DNA of 10,125 nt, from the NCBI GenBank assembly GCA_028280675.1, contig JANQLI010000293.1, positions 1 through 10,125 of the forward strand. Reading direction: 5' to 3'. A program made the position numbers and the translations under genes. Source of the DNA: Alphaproteobacteria bacterium. GTDB taxonomy: Bacteria; Pseudomonadota; Alphaproteobacteria; SMXP01. Numbering within the stretch: the stretch's first letter is position 1; every line of letters starts with the position of its first letter. Under the pieces are notes generated by a model. It was not told the DNA's origin, did no database searches, and saw only the letters and a program-made list of their open reading frames with translations. Shown here in pieces: positions 1 through 7,038 of this stretch.

Positions 1-977
1 TGCAGTTTGATGAATTCACCCTTGAAGGTTTAAATGCAGATTCGGCGAATGATGATTTGGTGACGTTACAACATGTGCATCTGCAAGAGTATGATGCAGG
101 GGAATTAAAACAATTCACTATGACAGGCGTGGATGTTGCGGATCAGGAAGGCGATCTTGCTTTCGCATCCTTTGCGATCGAAGACCTTGATGTGCGAAAC
201 GCGATACAAGAGTCCTTAAGCGACACCATGGCTCCCGAAAATATGACAACACTTGCCCAGTTCGACACCATGCGTTTCGATAATCTGACATTCTCCAATC
301 CAGATGATGTGAAAAATCTCAAAATCAATGCAATTGAAATCTCCAATGTCGATTATTGGCAAGATATTCCGCTTTCAACAAACGCCAAGATCGACGGTTT
401 GCTGGTGCGTGTGGATGACATCGAAGATGTTGACACTCGACAGACCTGGAAAGATCTTGGTTATGATCAGCTCTCGATCAATTTAGATTATGCCGGGCGG
501 TATGATCCTGATACGGCGCAAGTCCTGATTGATGAATTTAAAGTTGGCGCGGATGAAGTCGGCAGTTTGAATTTATCTGCCATCGTACAAGGTGTTGATC
601 TTGCGATGATGGTCGGGCAACCTAACTTTACGTCGCTGCAGTCCCTTAAATTATCTGCTTTGGAACTCGATTATGAGGACCAATCTCTTATGAGCCGCGT
701 CTATGAACAACAGGGGAAAAGGGAAGGTGTAACGGCGTCGGATTATCGCTCTTCTGTTGTACAGAAATTTGCCAAGGAACGAAGCTGGATTGAGACACTG
801 CCAAATGGACCGCAGAACTATGCGGAAGTGGTCGATTTTCTGGAAGATCCGCGTTCTCTGACGCTAAAGGCAAATCCGGCCAAGCCTATTGAGGTGGTGC
901 CGCTTGCTTTGCTGGCGCTGATGGCGCCCCAGATGGTGTTGCAATCGCTCAATATTTCGGTTGAGTCGAACGAATAA
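1..977 (+). CDS. Conserved hypothetical protein, 5'-truncated by window edge
   Basis: The reading frame (codons starting at position 3) is open from the first base to the TAA at 975-977, so the true start lies upstream. The TTG at 57 is only an internal codon. About 324 residues are visible. They are acidic and rich in alternating hydrophobic/polar stretches such as LSINLDYAGRYD and LKLSALELDYED, which suggests a beta-rich or repetitive fold. The visible part has no transmembrane segment. The C-terminus has a run of the form FLEDPRSLTLKANPAKP followed by a hydrophobic segment (VPLALLALMAP) and a final beta-like NISVE. I recall a similar tail in rhizobial proteins of unknown function, but that is memory, not a search. 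An AsmA-like or other envelope-associated role is conceivable; I assign none. No terminator follows the stop. Confidence 0.8.
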   Translation, partial: QFDEFTLEGLNADSANDDLVTLQHVHLQEYDAGELKQFTMTGVDVADQEGDLAFASFAIEDLDVRNAIQESLSDTMAPENMTTLAQFDTMRFDNLTFSNPDDVKNLKINAIEISNVDYWQDIPLSTNAKIDGLLVRVDDIEDVDTRQTWKDLGYDQLSINLDYAGRYDPDTAQVLIDEFKVGADEVGSLNLSAIVQGVDLAMMVGQPNFTSLQSLKLSALELDYEDQSLMSRVYEQQGKREGVTASDYRSSVVQKFAKERSWIETLPNGPQNYAEVVDFLEDPRSLTLKANPAKPIEVVPLALLALMAPQMVLQSLNISVESNE

Positions 978-1124
978 AAATTCAATATTATCAATATTTT
1001 AACCATATGTTTCGCGAGTTTTCATTAACTTCGCCTTAGCCTTTGCGGATTAATATGTCTCAGAGTTTAGGCGAATTGCCTTCATTTTATTTGTTATCAA
1101 GTATGTACTGGTGGGTTGTGTCTT

Positions 1125-1631
1125 ATGAGTATGAATGCCGCTGAAGCGACGCTGAATGTGAGTGATGATTCTGAAATCCGTGTTGAATATCTGCAAGCTT
1201 TGACCTTGATTGAGCGTCTGCACCGTCAACTGCTTGACGTGATTAAAGACGAATTCGAGCGTAATGGTCAGTCGGATATTAATTCCGTTCAAGCATTGTT
1301 GTTATTCAATATTGGTGATTCCGAATTAACCGCAGGTGAACTGCGCTCCCGCGGACATTATCTTGGGTCAAACGTTTCTTATAATTTGAAGAAATTGGTG
1401 GATGCGGGGTACATCCATCATGAGCGCTCAAACATGGATCGCCGCTCTGTGCGTGTACGCTTAACGGAATCGGGACAGGACGTCAGTGAGCGCGTGGATG
1501 ACCTTTTTAATCGTCAGCTCCAGTCACTTGAGCAAATTGGAGGCGTGAGCATTGAAGACCTCAATGGTATCAACACGACACTCCAGCGTCTCGAACGTTT
1601 CTGGTCGGATCAAATCCGCTATCAGCTTTAA
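1125..1631 (+). CDS. ldtR: MarR-family winged-helix regulator, LdtR-like
   Basis: A 168-residue DNA-binding regulator of the MarR superfamily. Helical dimerisation segments flank a winged helix: the recognition region is about residues 67-93 (ELTAGELRSRG, then GSNVSYNLKKLVDAG), and the wing is about 98-114 (ERSNMDRRSVRVRLT). The core, with DVIKDEFER and DINSVQALLL before the helix-turn-helix, matches my memory of LdtR, which in Liberibacter controls an L,D-transpeptidase gene and cell-wall stress tolerance. Whether that target is shared here is inference. I chose ATG 1125 over TTG 1116 because it is the first ATG and is preceded by a weak purine stretch (GGTGGG, 1110-1115). It stands alone: a 147 bp gap precedes it and a strong terminator follows, with chrA convergent beyond that. 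Confidence 0.85.
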   Translation: MSMNAAEATLNVSDDSEIRVEYLQALTLIERLHRQLLDVIKDEFERNGQSDINSVQALLLFNIGDSELTAGELRSRGHYLGSNVSYNLKKLVDAGYIHHERSNMDRRSVRVRLTESGQDVSERVDDLFNRQLQSLEQIGGVSIEDLNGINTTLQRLERFWSDQIRYQL

Positions 1632-1657
1632 GTCATGTAAGTGTTTTACGTGATGGG

Positions 1658-1686
1658 AAACCGGAGCTTTTCGCTCCGGTTTTTTT
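1658..1686 (+). terminator. Rho-independent terminator of the MarR gene
   Basis: A perfect 10 bp stem, AAACCGGAGC (1658-1667) with GCTCCGGTTT (1673-1682), closes a TTTTC loop and runs into a T-tract through 1686. It lies 27 bp after the regulator's stop. Read on the minus strand, the stem is followed by only three T residues before CCC, so it is a weaker stop for chrA, whose TAA (1685-1687) overlaps the T-tract. Confidence 0.9.
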
Positions 1687-2917
1687 ATGGCCAATAGCTT
1701 GCATTGATCCAACCGCCACAGGCTGTCAAGATCACCACGAGCCAGGGCGGGACTTTGACAAATTGTAAAAGGATGAAGGCGATCGCCGCGAGCACGAGAT
1801 CTTTCAGCGCTAAAATGCCACTGGTCCAAACGGGACTATAGAATGCCGCCAGCAGCAAACCGACCACAGCAGCATTAATACCTAGGAGGGCGTTTTGCAT
1901 ACTTGGCAGGTGACGGAGCTGCGCCCAGAATGGAAGAGCGCCAGTCACGAGTAAAAAAGACGGTGCAAAAATAGCCAGCACACAGATCACGCCACCGAGC
2001 CAGCCGTTTGGCGCATCATTCAGTACGGCGCCGAGATAAGCCGCAAAGGTGAACAAGGGACCTGGAACCGCTTGTGCGGCGCCATACCCGGCAAGGAACG
2101 TGTCGTTCGTCATCCATCCTTGTGGGACCACCTCAGCCTGAAGAAGCGGCAAGACCACATGCCCGCCGCCAAACACCAAAGACCCTGCACGGTAGAAGCC
2201 GTCAATCATGGCCAGTGTTTGTGAGGAGGAGGTGCTTGCGAGGAGGGGTATTCCGATAAGGAGTATAAAGAAGACACTGAGTGAGAAAATGGCTCCGGTC
2301 CGCCCAATAGGAATGGCGAAGGCGACTGATGTGTCTTCGGTTTTCGCTTGCAACAATAAAAATCCGAATAACCCACCGCCTATGATTACAGCGATTTGTG
2401 TCAGCGTCGTTGGCATGACAATCAGAACACCTGCTGCAGCGAGGGCAAGTGCCCGGCGTTGCCAATCCGGGCATAGATTTTGGGCCATACCCCATACGGC
2501 TTGCGCGACGACGGCAACAGCAACGACTTTCAACCCATGGAGCACACCAGGCGGGATGATCTCATTAAAGGTCACTACGCCATAGCCAAAGAGAATCAGC
2601 GCGATAGCTGAGGGTGTGGTAAAGGCCAGCCAGGCTGCAAAGGCGCCAGGGAGACCTGCTTTCATGAGACCGATCCCGATGCCAACCTGGCTTGAAGCCG
2701 GACCTGGTAAGAATTGACACAGCGCCACCAAATCAGCGTAGCTGCGTTCGTCGAGCCAGCCGCGTTTACGTACAATCGCCTCGCGAAAAAAGCCAAGATG
2801 GGCGATGGGCCCACCGAACGACGTCAGACCTAGCTGAAGAAAGGCGCGAAAAACATCACGATATGAGACAGGATATGTTTCGATGGAGGTCGCGTTTGCA
2901 TCGGAATTTTCGGTCAC
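1685..2917 (-). CDS. chrA: Chromate transporter ChrA, long-chain (two-domain)
   Basis: A 410-residue inner-membrane protein of the CHR family, whose characterised members export chromate. It has the usual long-chain design of two homologous halves. The first carries FGGPIAHLG (residues 34-42) and QFLPGP (68-73). The second carries FGGGHVVLPLL (249-259) and QAVPGPLFTFAAYLG (282-296). Many hydrophobic membrane segments follow each motif. Length and motifs look complete. The start is GTG at 2917; no closer ATG keeps the conserved N-terminal region, and a purine-rich AAGAAG lies about 15 bases upstream. The gene diverges from arsR-arsC across a 164 bp gap, which suggests shared control and a role in oxyanion resistance. 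Chromate as substrate is inferred from family only; the ars context leaves another oxyanion possible. Confidence 0.93.
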   Translation of the reverse strand: MTENSDANATSIETYPVSYRDVFRAFLQLGLTSFGGPIAHLGFFREAIVRKRGWLDERSYADLVALCQFLPGPASSQVGIGIGLMKAGLPGAFAAWLAFTTPSAIALILFGYGVVTFNEIIPPGVLHGLKVVAVAVVAQAVWGMAQNLCPDWQRRALALAAAGVLIVMPTTLTQIAVIIGGGLFGFLLLQAKTEDTSVAFAIPIGRTGAIFSLSVFFILLIGIPLLASTSSSQTLAMIDGFYRAGSLVFGGGHVVLPLLQAEVVPQGWMTNDTFLAGYGAAQAVPGPLFTFAAYLGAVLNDAPNGWLGGVICVLAIFAPSFLLVTGALPFWAQLRHLPSMQNALLGINAAVVGLLLAAFYSPVWTSGILALKDLVLAAIAFILLQFVKVPPWLVVILTACGGWINASYWP

Positions 2918-3046
2918 GAGATCGGTCTACTTCTTGATGAATCACTTTTGGCACAAGGTTTGGGACGCTAGAGGGAAGCGGTCCAGAAAGCAATCACAGC
3001 TATATGACATTGCGATTGTGGGGATTCACAGACTTGGTTATATCTC

Positions 3047-3078
3047 TTGACACAATTCAATATTTCTTGAAATATAAA
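3047..3078 (+). promoter_or_regulatory. arsR promoter with overlapping palindromic operator candidate
   Basis: A perfect -35 hexamer TTGACA (3047-3052) precedes an AT-rich -10 zone; TATAAA is at 3073-3078, a long 20 bp spacer, with alternatives from 3070. Inside the spacer is a perfect 7+7 palindrome, ATATTTC-TT-GAAATAT (3060-3075). ArsR repressors bind such AT-rich dyads over the promoter, so this is a natural autoregulatory operator. The -10 zone ends only a few bases before the chosen ATG at 3082. Confidence 0.6.
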
Positions 3079-3081
3079 AAT

Positions 3082-3432
3082 ATGATTGATCAAGATGCTA
3101 TCGAGGCCTTTTCTGCCCTTGCGCAAGAGCACCGGCTGAATGTCTTTCGCCTTCTCGTCAGAGAGGGCCCAAAGGGCCTGGCCGCCGGAGAGATTTCCAA
3201 GAAAATTGGAATCTCGCCATCGTCATTATCTTTTCATCTTGCGCATCTAGAAAGGTCAGGGCTTGTGTCATCGCGGCGTGATCAACGCCATATTTTTTAC
3301 ACAGCGGACTACACAGCGATGAAGAATCTCTTAGCGTTTTTGACGGACGATTGCTGTCATGGCCACCCAGAAATTTGCGGCGACCTGACGATACGCAATG
3401 CGACCGAGACTTCAGAAAGGGTCAGCATATGA
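3082..3432 (+). CDS. arsR: ArsR/SmtB-family metalloregulator, arsenite-type
   Basis: A 116-residue winged-helix repressor. Residues 11-25 form the typical SALAQEHRLNVFRLL helix; the helix-turn-helix spans about 35-62 (EISKKIGISPSSLSFHLAHLERSGL); the wing is SSRRDQRHIFY. The alpha-3 CxC site of E. coli ArsR is absent. Instead Cys91, Cys92 and Cys99 lie in DDCCHGHPEICG at the C-terminus, close to the three-cysteine arsenite site known from Acidithiobacillus ArsR. I therefore infer As(III)/Sb(III) sensing. The upstream ATG at 3004 would translate the promoter and has no ribosome-binding site, so ATG 3082 is preferred. That ATG also lacks a Shine-Dalgarno sequence, which fits a leaderless mRNA. 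The stop overlaps the arsC start (ATGA, 3429-3432), so the two genes are likely translationally coupled. Confidence 0.9.
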   Translation: MIDQDAIEAFSALAQEHRLNVFRLLVREGPKGLAAGEISKKIGISPSSLSFHLAHLERSGLVSSRRDQRHIFYTADYTAMKNLLAFLTDDCCHGHPEICGDLTIRNATETSERVSI

Positions 3433-4040
3433 GTGACGATAAAGTCTATAACGTATTGTTCTTATGCACTGGAAATTCAGCACGCAGTATTCTTGCGGAG
3501 AGCGCCATTAATCGTTTAGGCAAAGGACGCTTTCGTGGCTTTAGTGCGGGAAGCCAACCGACAGGGAAAGTTAATCCGTATGCGATTGAACTTCTCAAGA
3601 GTCAAAACTATCCCACAAGTGAGTTACGCTCCAAAAACTGGGATGAGTTTGCACGTGAGGACGCCCCGGAATTAGATTTTGTCTTTACCGTCTGTGATAA
3701 TGCCGCAAATGAAGTGTGCCCCGTATGGCCTGGTCAGCCGATGACAGCGAATTGGGGCGTTCCTGATCCTGCTGCGGTGGAGGGCTCTGAAGCGGAAAAA
3801 GCCTACGCCTTTGCGGATACCATGCGCATGCTGTCACAGCGGATCGACATCTTTGTGAATTTACCAATGAGAGGTCTTGATCGCCTTAGTCTACAAGCGC
3901 GTCTTGATGACATTGGTCAAACAAAGCATGATGACTCTCATGCATCTCTTGACCCAGAACCGATCTCTCAAACTGTTCAATCCGAACTTGCAGCAGAGCC
4001 GACCACACCAAGTGCCGAAGAGAGCAGTCACACCTCCTAA
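3429..4040 (+). CDS. arsC: Arsenate reductase, LMW-phosphatase type, with extra C-terminal tail
   Basis: A 203-residue protein of the low-molecular-weight tyrosine phosphatase fold, predicted to reduce arsenate to arsenite in the cytoplasm. The P-loop is CTGNSARS with nucleophile Cys13 and Arg19. Two more cysteines, Cys89 and Cys97 (VCDNAANEVCP), fit the redox-relay cysteines of thioredoxin-type ArsC. Asp113 in PDPAA is the likely general acid. The catalytic domain ends near residue 163. The last 40 or so residues are polar, rich in S, T, E and P, likely disordered, and not usual for the family. The start is ATG 3429, overlapping the arsR stop, with AAAGG at 3417-3421 as ribosome-binding site; longer upstream readings run through arsR. 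The TAA overlaps the stop of the convergent lipoprotein gene. No arsB or acr3 follows. Confidence 0.92.
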   Translation: MSDDKVYNVLFLCTGNSARSILAESAINRLGKGRFRGFSAGSQPTGKVNPYAIELLKSQNYPTSELRSKNWDEFAREDAPELDFVFTVCDNAANEVCPVWPGQPMTANWGVPDPAAVEGSEAEKAYAFADTMRMLSQRIDIFVNLPMRGLDRLSLQARLDDIGQTKHDDSHASLDPEPISQTVQSELAAEPTTPSAEESSHTS

Positions 4041-4576
4041 ACGGTGTCATCAGCAGGTCGGCGCCCACGTCCTTTGCCACCTCCAAAACCACCTGGGCGC
4101 TGACCGCCACTGCGTATTTTAGATAACACTTCATCCATATCGACAGTGAGAGATGCAAGCGGCAACTCATTCAATTTCGTAAGGCCATATTCTTCAGCGA
4201 GGCGATGATAAGCGCGCTTAAACTCTTCGCGCTCTAAGATTTTATTTCCGTCGCGATCAATCCCCATCCAGCCAGGCAACGCTGTCGCCGATCCTAATGC
4301 AGCTTGGGCCCATTTTTGATATTCCCATAAAGAGAGGTCGCCGGATTGATCTTGATCTGCAGCTAGGAAGGCGCGTTCTATGCCAAACGCGAATTCGTCA
4401 TGTGACATATGATAATTGAGATCGGTATCAAAACCACTGAATAACAAACCTGCAGGTTTAAGGATCTGGCCGTTTTGCATATCGCGGGGAAATGGAGGAC
4501 GATCTGGTTTGGAGGAGCAGCTCGCAAGAAAAAGAAGCGAGAAAAGAAATGGCAGAGCAGAGTATGAAAAGCGCAT
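4037..4576 (-). CDS. EF-hand calcium-binding lipoprotein
   Basis: A 179-residue predicted lipoprotein. A hydrophobic signal peptide ends in the lipobox LASC, so Cys20 would be lipidated. Ser follows at +2, which by the E. coli Lol rule favours the outer membrane. Three 12-residue EF-hand loops are visible: residues 50-61 (DTDLNYHMSHDE), 74-85 (DQDQSGDLSLWE) and 107-118 (DRDGNKILEREE). The second is the most canonical; the first and third lack the usual Gly at position 6 (Tyr and Lys). The C-terminal 25 residues are Gly/Arg-rich (SGGQRPGGFGGGKGRGRR) and probably unstructured. ATG 4576 follows a good AGAGAG ribosome-binding site. Its role is unknown; calcium-dependent envelope binding is inference. 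It converges on arsC with a 4 bp overlap of the two stop codons. Confidence 0.85.
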   Translation of the reverse strand: MRFSYSALPFLFSLLFLASCSSKPDRPPFPRDMQNGQILKPAGLLFSGFDTDLNYHMSHDEFAFGIERAFLAADQDQSGDLSLWEYQKWAQAALGSATALPGWMGIDRDGNKILEREEFKRAYHRLAEEYGLTKLNELPLASLTVDMDEVLSKIRSGGQRPGGFGGGKGRGRRPADDTV

Positions 4577-4649
4577 TTTGATCTCTCTGGATTAAGGGAG
4601 CAATGGAGCTTAAACGGCTCAGCGATGAAAACCTGTCGCCCCCTTTTTA

Positions 4650-4678
4650 TGGACAAATCTCTATCTGAACCCTATGAC
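4650..4678 (+). promoter_or_regulatory. Candidate promoter of the phosphodiesterase gene
   Basis: TGGACA (4650-4655) and TATGAC (4673-4678) are separated by exactly 17 bp. They match the sigma-70 consensus at 5/6 and 4/6. Transcription would start about 4685-4687, at the ATG. The gene has no Shine-Dalgarno sequence, consistent with a leaderless transcript. The hexamers are weak enough to arise by chance. Confidence 0.35.
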
Positions 4679-4686
4679 TCCGTCCT

Positions 4687-5442
4687 ATGACACACCCTTA
4701 TCTTGACCATAACGGAGTCATTGCCTTTGCGCATCGCGGCGGCGCTGATGAAGGTCCCGAAAACACGATGTCTGCATTTCAGCGTGCGGTGGATATGGGG
4801 TACACGTATCTTGAGACGGATGCGCATGTGACCAGGGATGGAGTCTTACTGGCTTTTCATGATCCGTCGCTGGATCGTGTGACAGATCGTGCAGGCATGA
4901 TCGCAAATATGGATTATGCTGACGTGAAGCAGGCGCGGATCGCTGGCACGGAACCGATACCTTTGCTCGAAGATGTGTTGGGCGCATGGCCGCATACCAA
5001 AATCAATATCGACCCTAAGTCCGATGAAGCTGTGGCGCCTCTGATCGAAACCATTAAACGTCTTGATCTGGTTGACCGGGTTTGTGTGGGCTCATTTGTC
5101 GAAGAGCGATTAAGGCGTGTGCGGGCCGCTTTTGGTCCAAGACTATGCACATCCATGGCGCGTTGGGATATTGCCCGTCTCCGGTTTGCGAGTTTCGGAT
5201 TCCCCTCCAAAGCAACATCGGCCGCTTGTGCACAAGTCCCTGTCATTCGTAAAGGGATCGTGGTCACTGATCAACGGTTCGTCGATAAAGCGCACGCCCT
5301 TGGATTGCCTGTGCATGTGTGGACGATTAATCAGCGCGCCGAGATGGAGCGCCTTCTTGATATGGGTGTTGATGGCGTGATGACCGATAACCTTACTTTG
5401 TTAAAGGATGTTCTCACGGAGCGAGGCCTCTGGCCCTCATGA
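4687..5442 (+). CDS. Glycerophosphodiester phosphodiesterase family protein
   Basis: A 251-residue TIM-barrel enzyme of the GDPD family, expected to cleave glycerophosphodiesters to glycerol-3-phosphate and an alcohol using a divalent metal. The catalytic set is visible: His16-Arg17 in AHRGG, PENT (24-27), Glu43 and Asp45 in LETDAHVTRDG, and His58 in FHDP. INIDPK (Lys111) occupies the next conserved strand, and VHVWTINQ with MGVDGVMTDNL forms the typical C-terminal end. There is no signal peptide, so it is probably cytoplasmic. The length suits a single-domain member. ATG 4687 keeps the full barrel start and no longer in-frame start is evident. It diverges from the EF-hand lipoprotein gene (110 bp between starts) and is followed after 81 bp by hemA on the same strand. 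The exact substrate cannot be told from sequence. Confidence 0.92.
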   Translation: MTHPYLDHNGVIAFAHRGGADEGPENTMSAFQRAVDMGYTYLETDAHVTRDGVLLAFHDPSLDRVTDRAGMIANMDYADVKQARIAGTEPIPLLEDVLGAWPHTKINIDPKSDEAVAPLIETIKRLDLVDRVCVGSFVEERLRRVRAAFGPRLCTSMARWDIARLRFASFGFPSKATSAACAQVPVIRKGIVVTDQRFVDKAHALGLPVHVWTINQRAEMERLLDMGVDGVMTDNLTLLKDVLTERGLWPS

Positions 5443-5523
5443 TCCATTGGTCTCTAATGTAAGCAGATCTTTGGACCACATTAGATATTCCCGCTATGTG
5501 ATTGACGTGAATACGGATAATCT

Positions 5524-6738
5524 ATGCCCATGTATGACGTATTGTTTCAAAATGCCATCAATCAGGTGAAGGCCGAGGGACGCTATCGTGTCTTTGCCGA
5601 TATTGAGCGTATCCCCGGCGCCTATCCGCGCGCTTTGTGGCACGGTCCGGAGGGTCCGAAAGAGATCACCATCTGGTGCAGCAATGATTATCTCGCGATG
5701 GGCCAAAGCCCAATCGTCAAAGAGGCGATGGCCAGTGCGCTGAATGACTTAGGCGGCGGAGCAGGGGGCACACGGAATATTAGCGGCACTGCCCATGTGC
5801 ATGTCGCATTGGAAAACGAACTTGCTGATTTGCATGACAAGGAGGCGGCGCTTCTTTTCACCTCTGGATATATTGCGAATGAAGCCACTTTGAGCACATT
5901 AGGGAAAGTCTTGCCTGGGTGTATTATCTTTTCCGATGCGCTGAACCATGCGTCAATGATTGAGGGCATACGTCATAGCAGTGCCGAGAAATGTATCTGG
6001 CGGCATAATGATGTTGCTCATCTTGAGGCGTGTTTATCTGCGGCGCCAGATGAGGCGCCAAAAGTGATTGCTTGTGAATCACTCTACTCAATGGACGGTG
6101 ATATTGCCCCTCTGCACGATATTTGCGATCTTGCGGATCGATATCATGCACTCGTCTATGTCGATGAGGTGCATGCTGTTGGCCTTTATGGGCCGGAGGG
6201 CGCGGGAATTGCCGCCCGCGATGGATTGTCCGACCACATTGATATTTTGCAAGGCACGCTTGCCAAAGCCTATGGCACTATGGGTGGCTATATTGCAGGC
6301 AAGGCCGTTATTATTGATGCGCTGAGGTCAATGGCGCCTGGGTTTATCTTTACAACCTCTTTATCGCCCGCCCTCGCAGCAGGGGCATTGGCGTCCGTGA
6401 AACATCTCAGACAAGATGATCATTTGCGTGAGATGCTCCATGAGAAAGCACGGTACTTACGCGATGAGCTTTTGCAGCACGGCTTTCCTGTGGCCGAGAA
6501 TGACAGCCACATTCTTCCTCTCATGGTGGGAGATCCCCTTCTTGTCAGATCATTGTCTGATCATCTTCTCCATGCGCATGGCCTTTACGTCCAACCGATC
6601 AACTACCCCACAGTGCCGAAAGGGGGCGAGCGTTTGCGTCTCACCCCGTCTCCTTTGCACGCAGCAGAGGATTGCAAAACCTTGTTGACGGCTCTTGAGG
6701 AGGCTTGGGACTGTCTCAATATCCCAAAAGTGGCGTGA
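5524..6738 (+). CDS. hemA: 5-aminolevulinate synthase
   Basis: A 404-residue PLP enzyme of the alpha-oxoamine synthase family that condenses glycine and succinyl-CoA to 5-aminolevulinate, the first step of heme synthesis by the C4 pathway typical of Alphaproteobacteria. From this start, Lys248 in GTLAKAYG is the Schiff-base lysine. Asp214 and His217 (VDEVHAVG) and His142 (LNHASMIEG) contact PLP. GGGAGGTRNISGT (77-89) and ESLYSMDGD are further family signatures, and TVPKGGERLRLTPSP is the usual C-terminal element. That pattern separates it from the related KBL and AONS enzymes. The length is normal. ATG 5530 (residue 3) is an equally good start, since known HemA proteins begin within one or two residues of it. 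Neither start has a clear Shine-Dalgarno. A small gene follows 3 bp after the stop. Confidence 0.96.
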   Translation: MPMYDVLFQNAINQVKAEGRYRVFADIERIPGAYPRALWHGPEGPKEITIWCSNDYLAMGQSPIVKEAMASALNDLGGGAGGTRNISGTAHVHVALENELADLHDKEAALLFTSGYIANEATLSTLGKVLPGCIIFSDALNHASMIEGIRHSSAEKCIWRHNDVAHLEACLSAAPDEAPKVIACESLYSMDGDIAPLHDICDLADRYHALVYVDEVHAVGLYGPEGAGIAARDGLSDHIDILQGTLAKAYGTMGGYIAGKAVIIDALRSMAPGFIFTTSLSPALAAGALASVKHLRQDDHLREMLHEKARYLRDELLQHGFPVAENDSHILPLMVGDPLLVRSLSDHLLHAHGLYVQPINYPTVPKGGERLRLTPSPLHAAEDCKTLLTALEEAWDCLNIPKVA

Positions 6739-6741
6739 CGT

Positions 6742-6981
6742 ATGACGGATCAAAAATCCAGTTTGACGGATGACGCTTTAGGTGAAGTGATTTTGGAGTT
6801 CATTGCCATAGGGAGCTCCGTCAAAGTCTCTGCAGTGCATGTGGCAACCGGTGAAGAAGTCAGCGTTGTCGGCCCGGCCCGTACCACGCAGAGTGAGCTT
6901 GAGGCATCGGCGATAGCTAAATTGCGTTATGTGCTTGAGAAAAAGACTGGGCACGATGGCAAGCCTGGGCTGATCATTTGA
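6742..6981 (+). CDS. Small conserved protein, DUF6898-like
   Basis: A 79-residue acidic protein with no signal peptide or membrane segment. The core reads GEVILEFIAIGSSVKVSAVH then TGEEVSVVGPA, followed by a helix (SELEASAIAKLRYVLEKK). This resembles the alphaproteobacterial DUF6898 family as I remember it; no function is known to me. The fold is probably a small beta-sheet plus one helix. The start codon lies 3 bp after the hemA stop, so it is almost certainly co-transcribed and perhaps translationally coupled. A link to heme supply is only suggested by position. No clear terminator follows; a short GATCA-TT-TGATC dyad covers its stop codon (6972-6983). Confidence 0.8.
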   Translation: MTDQKSSLTDDALGEVILEFIAIGSSVKVSAVHVATGEEVSVVGPARTTQSELEASAIAKLRYVLEKKTGHDGKPGLII

Positions 6982-7038
6982 TCGATAAATATATGGTAAA
7001 TCTTTCTTTACACATAGGGTGTAGAGGTTTCGTCAGTG

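Noticed and set aside
2208..2585. Plus-strand 125-codon frame inside chrA
   Set aside because: Antisense shadow of a clearly conserved transporter gene; product is low-complexity.
3004..3081. A 26-residue N-terminal extension of ArsR from ATG 3004
   Set aside because: It would translate the TTGACA promoter and the palindrome, has no ribosome-binding site, and ArsR family alignment starts at about 3082.
3351..3428. Longer arsC reading starting inside arsR
   Set aside because: The extra 26 residues have no family counterpart; ATG 3429 has a ribosome-binding site and gives the expected P-loop position.
1685..4576. chrA-arsR-arsC plus the EF-hand lipoprotein as one new multigene system
   Set aside because: The lipoprotein is on the opposite strand, convergent, and has no family link to oxyanion resistance; position alone is not enough.
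5495..5521. hemA promoter hexamers (TATGTG at 5495 or GATAAT at 5516)
   Set aside because: Neither has a good -35 at 16-18 bp; TTGGAC at 5471 gives only a poor -10 match, so I could not choose one.
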